A DNA stretch of 64,000 nt from Trichoplax adhaerens (lineage: Eukaryota > Placozoa > Uniplacotomia > Trichoplacea > Trichoplacidae), in NCBI RefSeq assembly GCF_000150275.1, contig NW_002060943.1, positions 7,882,066 through 7,946,065 on the forward strand, in the 5' to 3' direction. Position 1 is the first letter of the stretch. Each line of letters begins with the position of its first letter. Below the pieces are notes generated by a model, which saw only the letters and a list, made by a program, of their open reading frames with translations, had not been told where the DNA came from and made no database searches. This document shows positions 1-11,654 of this stretch, piece by piece. The translations under genes were made by a program, and so were the position numbers.

Positions 1-439
1 ATTAAGAGCTTAACTTTTGCTTTTACGTGGTATTTATCCGTTCGGGCAGGAGTACAAATTAGGTCGATGGCTTTGGCTTTAATATATAACAAGCTACTAA
101 AGTTAAAGTATACTAGCAAGAGTTCAATAGGCGAAGTAGGAAATAAATTTCTGTGCACGTAGTCATAGCCGGATTTATATCAGTACATTATAATTAACCG
201 TTTTGCTCCCCTTCTCTTATGTTAACCACCTTTTTATAACTACTTAGCTCACTAACCTTTATGCCAACGATGCACAAAGAATGTTTGAAGCCGTTTTATA
301 TTTTGCTTTTATATCAGGTAGGGAGATAAACCTAATATTGCTGCCAATAAACTACCATTAGCATAATTGGATAAATTGAATCGTCTCATTTACGGATAAT
401 AAATGTAAAGAAATATGATAATATTTCTTGATTTAATAG

Positions 440-3400
440 GTGCACCAATTATACCACTATGCGCACTAATTTATTTAACAAGCATTGTCGGCCCAGCTGC
501 TATTGTTGGCTGTGTAACCTTTGTGTTATTCTATCCAATTCTGGTAATGTTTAGCTACTGTTGACCGATAAAACAATTTCCTATATTATCTATTGTATTT
601 AGAAGCTATCGTTACAGTCTTTAAGTATTAGCTATGATGTAACTATTATTTTATATTTATTTTATTAGATTGGAGTAGCTCGGTATATAAGTAAACTAAG
701 GCGATCTACAATCGGTGTAACGGATAAAAGGGTATCAGCAATCTGTTCAGATTTTAATGTCATAAATATCCATTTATAGTACTGTGCATGTAAATCAAAG
801 AAAGAGAGAAAGCAGACTTAACCTGTTATTTAAAAAATTTTTAAACATAAAATATTTCAGTATCGGTACCTCCTAACTTGACTTTAAAACTAATATTTAC
901 ATCAGATTCGGTTAATGAACGAGATTTTGACCAATATCAAACTAATCAAGATGAATGTCTGGGAATCTCTATTAATCCAAAGGGTAAAAGGTATATGCAT
1001 AAGTAAATACTTTTAAGCATGCTCCTAGCAATGTTTTTAACATACTTAATGTTATCAGTAATACAATGCGGAATTAGTCCAAAACCTTTTCTGAACAAAC
1101 TTTATGCTTTAATCCTAGAAATTTAAGTTCGGTTAAGAATTTAAAAATGTGTTTTAAATGATTATTTTCTAATATCATGTAGAAGTTAGACAAACAGAAA
1201 CTGAGAGACTGTCCAAAGCGGCACTAACTCAAAGTCTGAGTATATCAGCAATGCCAATAGTACCGGTCATCGCTAGTATTATCACTATTATAACTGCTTT
1301 TGGTCTTGGAACAGGCTTAAAATCATCGCAGGTATGACATAGCATACCGCTATGAATTGGAAATTACCTCTACTATATATATATACATCTTCTACTTTCA
1401 ATTAATATCTGCAATCTATTGTTCGTTTAAAATCAAAGTCATTAGATAGGATTATAATAAACTACACATAAGTTATAATATTATCTCTTTCATATTGCAT
1501 ACTGTACTTAAATTAACAATTTTTCCTGACTAATGCTTTTATATAAAATACTGTAATATTGGGTTCTTATTTTAAATAATTTAAATAGGCATTTGCAGTA
1601 GTCTCTATGTTTAACGCAATGCGATTTACAATGACGACTCTACCGACTGGAATGAAAGCGGTTGCTGAAGCAAATATTGCACTAGGTCGAATCAAGGTTA
1701 TAACTAGCGATGCTTGTTTGATTTCTGTTTAGAGGCAAAGACAAGATTAGAATAATCATCTTGTGTTGACTTAAAATATTGTTAGAATCTACTAGTATTG
1801 AACGAGTACGAGAAATGCATAGAAAGATCAGGTGATGATGACACTGCAATACATATTACAGATGGAACATTTGCATGGACTAAGGTAATATTAGGCTTTC
1901 CTTTTGGTCTGATATGGTTTTGGTTCATTAATGGAATAAATCATTAGTTTAATTATGACACTATTTGAACTTATTGGTCCATACATATATTAATAGACAG
2001 AATCTGATAAAAAAGGCAGGCGACGATCTTCAGTCTGGGGAAGACCTGTAACAGGTAACCTTCTCGCGTTGAACTTTTCCGAAAGAATTTTAATTAATTT
2101 TAAACAAATTGTGACAAAATCTTGTATTACGTCTTTACAGTGCATGATGCAAAAAGACTACCAGTCCTATTCGATATTAATTTAGCAATCAAAAAGGTTA
2201 GAACAAGGTCTCAATATTGTGATTATACTAACTATTGTAATTTGCAAATAATAAATATATAATTTATCACTAAAAATTGTTATCGATCTAATGATAAATT
2301 TGATTCTATAGAATATAATTACCGGTATATGTGGCCATACAGGATCAGGAAAATCTTCCTTGATTGCAGCAATCTTAGGAGAGGTTAAATTCAGAAATTT
2401 AAATGGCTATATAGTATATGAAATCTAGATTAATTCGTACATCATTTTTGTAGATGCATGTTTGCTCTGGTGAATCTCATGTTACAGGCACAATTGGTTA
2501 CGTTCCGCAACAGGTTCCATTAATTTTAATATATGCATAACTTTAGCACACTATATAAATGTAATTGTTATAGATTTGAGATAACATCTATCGAGGTGAA
2601 ATATCATCGATAGTAAATCTTATAGTGGCAATTGCTTATATACATTTTACAGCCTTGGGTAATGAACGCCACAATAAAGGATAATATACTCTTTGGAGTA
2701 CCTTTAGACGAGCAAAGGTATAGTATTAATCATCTAAAATTTATATTGTGGTATTTTGTATTTGTTTTTTAATTTAATTAGATAGAAGAAATGGTACATT
2801 ATAGCTTACAGAATAGAATCTAAACATTGACTGTGATATCGCCGGTAAAATAAATCGCTAGCATTTACAGTATTAAATTTTGGGGATTTATTACGCTAGG
2901 TATGATCAAGTTCTATCTGATTGTTCCCTAGTCGACGATTTGCGCCTTTTACCTGAAGGAGATGAAACAATAGTAAGTTGGACGCCTTTTATTTAGTTTA
3001 GTTTTATATATTCATTAATCTCGATTGATGATAAGTTGAGAATTCGACATCTATGAAAGTTAGGAGATCGTGGTGTCAATCTAAGTGGCGGACAAAGGCA
3101 AAGAATTAGTTTAGCTAGGGCACTCTATGCTGATAAAGATATTTATTTGCTAGATGATCCACTGAGTGGTGTAGACTTAGATGTAGGCAATCATATTTTT
3201 GCAAGTTGCATTCAGCGATCGATGGCTGGCAAAACCGTCGTCTTAGTATCACACCAAATGCAGGTATTGAAGAATTCATTCTTATAATCAATTAATTGTA
3301 ATAACCAATTTAATATTTAGATTCAATAATTGTATTTATTATACATGAACTGTCCATAGAGGTAAAGTACAATCATCCAAAATCTAGAATAAGACCTATA

Positions 3401-6400
3401 CGTGTATAAAATGATGGACAAAAATACTGCCATCATCAGGATTTTTTTATACCAGGATATAGCTAGTTTGAGAGAATTTAAAAAATTATTTTTATTGCCA
3501 GTACATAAAGCAATGCGATCATATCTTAGTAATGGAAAATGGAATGATAGTTGAACAAGGAAAGGATTCCAATTTATTGGAAAAGCGAGGAGTAAGTTAC
3601 TTGCGATTAGCCGTTTGCCTCATGTTAATCATTAAGATCGATCTTTAACTACTTACAGGCTTACTACGACATGTTAACGCTGTTTGGGACTGATATAGAT
3701 AAAATAGAGAGGACTGATGAAGTAATTGCTACCAAAAAGCCAAGCTATCTAGAAACTGAAAGATTATCATTTAATACAGGACAGACTTTGCGAGCTAATC
3801 AAAAGAGAGGTAAAACATAGAGATACGATGAATCAATAAATTCGTTTGGTTATTAAGCAAAAATTTTATAATCGTTTACCGGTAAAATTAAGAAAGATAC
3901 CTAATTACTTTTGCTACACTTTTAGGACGGACTTTTACTGTCGAATCGAGGTTAAAAGGTCATGTTAGTGCGGCCAGCTATAGAATGTATATTAAGTGCG
4001 CTGGAGGTAATGTATGATGTATATATATATATTAGAATAATCTCATAAATTTACTGCAATCAACACATGCTAATATAAAACCTGTGTTTGTCCTGAGCAT
4101 AAATGTACTTTTAGATATTATTGGTATAATAACTTATTCTATTTCTATTGCTTACTTCAGGTTATTTTAAAAGCTTTATCGTCATTATGATGTTTGCCCT
4201 ATCAATAGGAGCCAAAGTATTTAACGATTATTGGCTTTCTGAGTGGATTCGATCTGGATTTACAGTATGCATAACCTTTTTCAATAAAATGATTTAGCAA
4301 TTGATGACAGTCATAACTGTTATGTCTTATATTTCATGAATAATTTCTATAATGTATAGGTGAATAATACCCTGCAAGAATCAGATAATGAGTTTTCCAA
4401 TGGTACATCCACAATTACCTTTCAGCAACCTCTTATGTATCTCCTTGTTTACTGCAGCGCTGCGGTCTTTATGATTATTCTACTCTGTTTCAAAGGATTG
4501 ACATTTACAAAAGTAACGCACACTTAAAGTATTTACACTAGGATCGAATGCATTAAGTGACAATTTAGTCAATTTTCGATTGTATCTTACTAATAGGCTA
4601 CACTACGGGCTTCGACAAGGATTCATAATCAAGTTCTAGAAGCGGTAAATAAGACTTATAGTACTCGTACGTCATAACAATTGCCAGTTCGGTCTAGAAT
4701 ATTTATTAACAATAAGCGTCTACTTTTTCTTGGCTAATACCCCGATATCGAAATAAAATATTCATTTATTTTTGATGTATAAACTCTTATGCATCTTTGA
4801 TATCTGTAGATTATGCAATCTTCAATGACATTTTTCACAAGTACACCTGGTGGTCGAATCCTGAATAGATTTTCTAGAGATATGGACGATGGTATGATAT
4901 AACTTCTGTAAAGAAGCCTAAGACATAACGGAATTTGTTATACTATGTTTAAAACTTTCTATATCTGGATAATGCTGTCATTCTTTCACTAGTGTTCAAT
5001 ATTATTCGATAGGTTATTTTTATATATATATTATTTATTCACTTACAGTTGACATTCGCTTACCAATGTTCACTGAATTGATACTGCAAAATATATTCCT
5101 GATCATCTTCTCCCTTGGCGTCATTATTTCTATCTTTCCATGGTTTCTCTTGGCATTAATACCACTCGTAGTTATATTCATCATTATTAATGTGATTTTT
5201 AAAGGCAGCCTACGAGAGGTAAAACGATTGGATAATAGAAGCCGGTCACCAGTCATTTCTCACCTCTCAGCAACTATAGCGGGTAAACATAGAATATTAT
5301 TAATTTTACTATCGTAAAATAATTAGTGAATATATATCCATACTGATTTAAAGATGGCCCTTTTAATATATCAAGGTATAACGACTATTCACGCTTTCGA
5401 TAAGACAGAAAACTTCTTAGACAGGTAAAAAGAATACAGTTAAGGTTTAGCTTATGAAATCGTCATTATTAATTTCAGTTAAGATTTTAGCCACACTAAT
5501 CATATTCAACTTTTTGCTTTGCTTTAATTGAAGATTTCGTAAATTAGTCGATAAAAATTCGACAACTTTTGTGACTTTTCATTGCTTACATCGATGGTTA
5601 GCCGTCAGATTAGACTTTGTGGTTACAACTTTCGTCACCATTACGGCTATTTTCGTTGTAGCTCAGCCAAATGATGCTACGCGTGCTGGATTAGCATTAT
5701 CGTATGCCTTTCAAGTAAGTAAAATGAGACAGTATTTGCACTGAGACATTAATCGCTCAATAAAGTAATAATTTCACTGTAATATTATTCGTTTATAATC
5801 TGTCCTAGTTTTATCATAGGAATTTAAGAATGGAAAAAAGCATGACTATCATTTTAATAAATAAAGCAAACAGTTCAATATAGTGATTTAAGTGTAGAAT
5901 TGTAAAGTGTTTTAGAGTTAATATACTATACTTTGTAAAAATGACATGGGCTCGTAAATTGTTTCCGATAGCCAAAAGTAAAGTTTAGCCTGTATGGCAT
6001 GGTTATTATGAATTGCGATGTAATTCCTAATAAATGTTAAATTAAAATTAAAATTAGCTAGTAGCACAAAATAATTAGATCATATAAATTTCAGGTAGCA
6101 AGCTTGGCGCAACTAAAGTTTTTAATGCAATTCCTGCTAATTTTTATGTACCCTTTTGCACTTTCAGTTGACCGGAATGTTTCAATATACTGTTCGCAAT
6201 GCAGCAGAAGCAGAAGCTAGATTTACTTCGGTTGAGCGCCTTCGCGATTATGTTGTGGTAAAAATGTATTTTCAATGTAAAACAGCTAATCGATATTATT
6301 ATGCTTGAATAATGCCATTTTATTATAACATTGCATTTTTTAAATCTAAATCCCGTATGCATAACTGAAAAGATTAAATTCATTATTGACTAAAACCGTT

Positions 6401-8229
6401 TTCTCCGGTAGAATACTGAAAACGAAGGAAAACGACATACGAAATTAATTCAACTTCCAAAGAAATGGCCATTTGAGGGCCAGGTTACATTTCATCAGGT
6501 TCAGGTAAGTTATGCGGTAATAAAATAAATTAAAGTTTAACTCTGTATTCTTTAATCAATAGTAACTACTGTGAAATAAAGATTAATGATTTTGATATTG
6601 ATAATAAAATTACATTATTTACATGATTCTAAAGATGCGATATCATCCGGATTTGCCGCTAGTTCTTCACGATATGGATTTCCATATCCGAGCGGGCGAG
6701 AAAGTAGGCATCATTGGTCGCACAGGAAGTGGTAAGACTAAAATCATAGAAAGATATTCTATGTTCGCATAAGCAATATATCGTTACAGCAAAAAGCTAT
6801 CCAGAATTTATGTTATTATTATCAGATTTTTTCCAATGTATTGTGGTACCTTGACTTATAGGCAAATCATCGATTGGCGCTTGTATGTACCGACTAGTCG
6901 AAGTAGAAAGTGGAAAAATTATCGTAGACGGCGTCAATATTTCTATGTTAGGTATTGAAAGACGACCGTACTGCCTTTCTCTCTATTATTTTATTGTAAA
7001 ATCTTGACCATGGTAGATTTATTCATTAGGTTTAGATGACCTTCGCTCAAACTTGTGTATTATACCTCAAGATCCACTTTTATTTTCTGGCACACTAAGG
7101 TAATTTAAATGACAATGATAATTTAGAAATCTCTTAGGATCGCGAGTTCCTAATTTTATAATAAAAAATAATGTTGATTATTTACTACTTCCGCTCGTTT
7201 ATGCTTAGAAAGAACCTCGATCCTTTCGATGAACATAGCGATGAAGAAGTTTGGGATGTTTTAGAAAAAGTGAATTTAAAAACCAAAGTATGAAACTGTT
7301 TTCTTTCTGTATTTCATCAGACGAGATGAGTATACGGACTGTACCTTTATCGGTCTGTTAAATATATCTACAAATTGGATCCTGATAATACAGATCACAG
7401 TGAGATTTAGCGAGTGTCGATTAATATATAGCTTAATTACATAATTAATTTACCATTATTTGATGTCGGAAGTAGGACTGAAATAAAAATCTGGGGTAGT
7501 TTTAATTCAAATTTATCTGTTTCTTACTATTATTTTATTGTCAAAACATTTTTAGTTTGAGAGGTTAACACATCGATTGTATACTGCAATTAAAGAAAAT
7601 GGTAATAACTTTTCAGTTGGAGAAAGACAGCTGCTGTGCTTAGCGAGGACGCTGCTTAGACGCGGCAAGGTACTGGACCATTACCTCTATATTCTAAAAT
7701 GTCTAATAGTATAGCTATATCTGCAATGTTAATCTGATGGTAAATTATGTTCTCTTATTGGAAGATTGTAATTCTGGATGAAGCTACGGCTTCTATGGAT
7801 AGTGAAACTGATAAATTAATCCAAGATACGATAAAGAACGAATTTCTTGATAGTACTTTGTTAATTGTTGCTCATCGATTGCAAACAGTTATGGCATGCG
7901 ATCGTATTTTAATCGTTCACGAAGGGAGGGTGTGTATATTACATTGATTAAAGTATAAATTATTAAACATAAATAAATCAATAGCAATATGAGTATTGTA
8001 TATAGAAAATTCATTGCATTAATTGTCAATTGATTAAACTATATTTTTCTTAACATTTCCGATTATCAAGGCGGTTGAATTTGATGAGCCACAAAAGCTA
8101 ATAGAAAATTCACAATTAAAATTGAATGAAATAATCGATAACCAAGAGACAGCCCCGATATTAAATGGCAATTTAGCAATGCAAACGATCCCGGTTCCTA
8201 ACCATAATGCTAATCATCCTGAAGCTTGA
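440..8229 (+). CDS. ABCC5: ABC transporter, ABCC5/MRP5-like (5' end outside window)
   Basis: Full-type ABCC exporter: a plasma-membrane ATP-driven pump that, in the MRP5 group, moves cyclic nucleotides and organic anions. It is read across about 30 exons joined at GT/AG sites. TMD1 pieces lie at 440-543, 669-731, 1183-1330 and 1590-1697. NBD1 has Walker [10 protein letters not shown] (about 2312-2383), the Q-loop near 2500-2512, and signature LSGGQRQR with Walker B IYLLDDP in exon 3060-3263. TMD2 lies at about 3926-6258 and includes [13 protein letters not shown] near 4860. NBD2 has Walker A GRTGSGKSS split between exons 6635-6731 and about 6862-6951, signature [10 protein letters not shown] (about 7556-7670) and Walker [13 protein letters not shown] in 7765-7929. 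The last exon is 8071-8229, stop [16 protein letters not shown]-type sequence before the second signature favours ABCC5/11/12 over MRP1. The upstream exons are beyond the left edge. The segment between the DKR exon (ends 731) and 1183 is unresolved. Confidence 0.9.
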
Positions 8230-11200
8230 ATAAGGATAATTTTTATATGTGAAAATAAGTCATTTATTGGAAATTTCTGAAAGGAAATCGATAATAGGTG
8301 TTAAAAAGAATTACTGTATCATACTCTCTGATGCGAAATAGAACATATTGTATTAATACATGGATATGTCCTAATATTATTGTAGTAAGGAAATATAACT
8401 GTACGTGTGATTATGTTATTTATTAATGCGTGTGCTGCAGTAATAAGTATGACATCGAAGTTGAGAACGAACATACAGTAGCTGCGGCACTTTATAGTAT
8501 CTTCTATCTGTCTTATTGTCGTAAAAGAGCATTCATTTATCTATAAGAATTCGCAAAACAATGCTACAGTGTTCTATACATGTATATTGTGGTCTCAGAA
8601 CTTCTTTAATCATCGTATAATATTAATTATTTATAAACTAACTGAATTGCATATTTATTTCATATGGGAACTTAGAGTCATTTCCTGTTTCGTAGATCAT
8701 GAAAATATAGACTTTTAATTACTATAAGATTAGTTCAATCGTAAACGACGTAAAAATATTATTGTGTTCAATCTTCTGCATTCGTACTTGCAAATGATCA
8801 TATCCTTTTGATGTATACCAATAAATTTTCTCAAAAATTTCTAAGTAGAGGTTTGGTAATATAATTGATTACTTATTAGTACTTTTCAAATTCTGAATTG
8901 AGCTTGCTTCTACTAAGAAATTACTAATTTTTTCTCAATCAAAAATAATTGGTATATATTGTGGGTTTTGATGAAACATCTATTTGGGAAGTTCAGTAGC
9001 TTTTTCTGGTTTCAGAATTCTATTCTAAGCAATGATAGACTATAGTTCATTTTTGAGGGCCGCGAAGTTAGCAAGCTGACTAAAAAGATTACATCATACG
9101 GTATAATGCCTAAAGTACACAATTGTAACAAGTTTTTAAGATCTTATTTATGGTAAAGTATAGATTATATGTAATGTACAATTGTACATATGATGCCTGT
9201 AGCAGTCTGTTGAGTATTTTCGATGCAGTAGGAATGAATTTCAATTATTTTACTTTGTGTAAATTGTTCCTACCAGCCAGTGGCATGTTTGCCAAAAAAA
9301 GATTTTGTTATGGGATGAAAAAATGTAGTTGATATAGCTCATTGCTGAAATCGGTATTTCTGATTCTACGTCTTCTTGTAGGTTTTAACACTATTAGATA
9401 TAAGGAAAACACATTTTTGTAAATATTAAGTATTATTATTTATATACATGGACGTAAGCTGCTTTAAATATTTAAATCAATCCACATCATAGTTTACGAA
9501 ATAGGACGGAAAGTGAATTGACACTGGTATTCATTTTAGTTAGAAAAATATAGTAAAGATATTTTACTATGTTAATTAATAGCAATATAGTTCTGTATAC
9601 GTTTGGTGTACGTATATATTGTGGTCAAAACTCGAATTTAGTCAATCCTAGGATTGACTAGAAAGGCCTAGAATTGACCAAATATCAATATTGTCTTCGA
9701 AAATATTGGAGTCTGAGCTGCGTATGACAGTGATAATTCAATTTTCCTGCCTATAATAAAAGATCACTTTTTCCCTTAAGTAGCAGAAAAATAACTTAAA
9801 CTAGTGGAGTGTAGACCATAAAATATTCATGAAATTTAATAATTACAATCCTTCTGTATGTTCACATTTCTGCACCAGTTAGATGTCTTCTTTCAATACC
9901 AATATTCACTTTTAAATCAATACAAATTATTAAAAAATCTGAATCTTCGAACTGGATTTAGATCAATTTGCTTTCTATAAATAATATACGAGTCAAAGGA
10001 AGAGAAGTTGCACAAAATACCGTAATTTTAATATACAAGAAGTGTGTTATCCATGCAGTTCCTAACATGGGATCTTAATGTAATCATTTTCTACTGGTGA
10101 TCCCTGACTGTAGAGTTTTAATGGATTGAATGGTTAATAATATTCTGGTAATTCAGTATTCTAGCATATTTTTTGCCAACATTCGCCTCTGTGCTAAAAA
10201 AAGTATCAATACATTGCATATTTTCTTCAGCATAGTACCAAATTAAAGATTATAGAGATTTTATTGTCCTGATCTCTTATAATTTAGCACTACAGCATCT
10301 TCGTTGACCAAAGTTCGTATTTGTACTAATGAAAAGTATCGATAGATCCTATTATTTCTTCGACATTAAAGCGTATAAAAGACTTCAAAAATTGATTACC
10401 GTCATAGAAACTTTATTGCATTAATCTCTTATAATTTAGCACTACAGCATCTTCTTTGCCCAAAGTTCTTCTGCATGCTAAGAAAAGTATGGATACATTT
10501 TTGTGTAATTTCTTTGACTTGAATCATAAAAGAGATTTAAGAAATTTTTATTACTGTCATAGAGATTCTATTGCTTTAATCTCTTATAATTTAGCACTAC
10601 AGAATCTTCGTTGTCCGAAATTCTTCTCTATGCTACAGAAAAGTCTCGATATATTGCATAAGTTCTTCAACTACAGTATGTACTATAATTAAAGATTTTA
10701 GAGATTTTATTACTCTTATTGAGATCTTATCGCGGTAATTTCTTATAATTTCATACTACAACATCTTCATTGCCCAAAGTTCATCTGTGTGCTAAAGAAA
10801 AGTATCGATAGATCGTATGATGTCTTCGAGTTTGTATCATATAGAAAACTTTCGAAATTGATCAGTATCATAGAGATTTCATTGCTTTAATCTCTTCTAA
10901 TTGTAATTTAGCAATGCAGCACTTTTTTGCCCAAAGTTCGTCTCTGAAAGATTTCAGAAATTCATTACCGTCAGAGAGTTTATTGCATTATATTAGTCTA
11001 CTTATTTACGATAAAAGCCATTGCATTATCCTAAATCAGGGGAAAAAATTTTTAAAACATCCTGTCGAGGCTTATTGACGACTGACTAGTATTATATTAC
11101 GACATTGTAATGTCGTGCATTGCCGTCATCCTTTTCAGTGGGCTGACGAGCAAATTGAATGACTGAATGTGGTCAGTTACTACAGCAATTCAACCCAACT

Positions 11201-11654
11201 TCTGTATTGCATGTTATCTACATGTTGATGGACCAATTAAAACCCATCGATCGTGCACTTTCAAGCGCCTATGAGGGTGACAGGCCAACATGACATGACA
11301 ATCATCCCTTTGAACGATTGAATGCCTTAACTGCTTATTTCAGCTAGCGTGCCTCACTAGTTTATCCTGGCATTTTCAACACGGAACGCTGGTTAAGAGT
11401 AGGGAAAAATCCTTCATTTAAAAGCCTATCGATTAAATTTCAAGTACTTATCCATATAACAGCGGTAAATTAATTATTATTTGCCCTATTATAACTACTT
11501 TGTCGACTAAATATGTACACTTTAAGTAGGAAGTAATGATAAAGATTATTTTCGTTCATATTCTATCAATGAATAGCTGATTTTTTCAAAGGATGATTTC
11601 ACATCCATTTCAGTGTCTTTAAAAATTTGTGATTTCTTTGATATTGAATAGAGA
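8230..11654. other. intergenic, ABCC5-like to DMC1
   Basis: No exon chain or conserved protein is seen on either strand; short ORFs here lack family resemblance. It holds a perfect 20-bp palindrome at 9640-9659 (AGTCAATCCTAGGATTGACT), a degenerate tandem array at about 10150-10990, and a small inverted repeat (ACGACATT/AATGTCGT) at 11099-11116. The last 600 bases should contain the DMC1 promoter, but no clear TATA box stands out. Confidence 0.6.
10150..10990. repeat. degenerate tandem array, ~150-160 bp unit, 5-6 copies
   Basis: The segment CTCTTATAATTTAGCACTAC recurs with divergence at 10274, 10426, 10581, 10740 and 10892, giving spacings of about 152, 155, 159 and 152. Each copy continues with a CATCTT-TTGCCCAAAGTTC-TGCTA-AAAAGTATCGATA-type block and a TAGAGATTT-ATTGC block. 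The copies are diverged by substitutions and small indels, so the array looks old. No ORF runs through the units. Confidence 0.85.
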
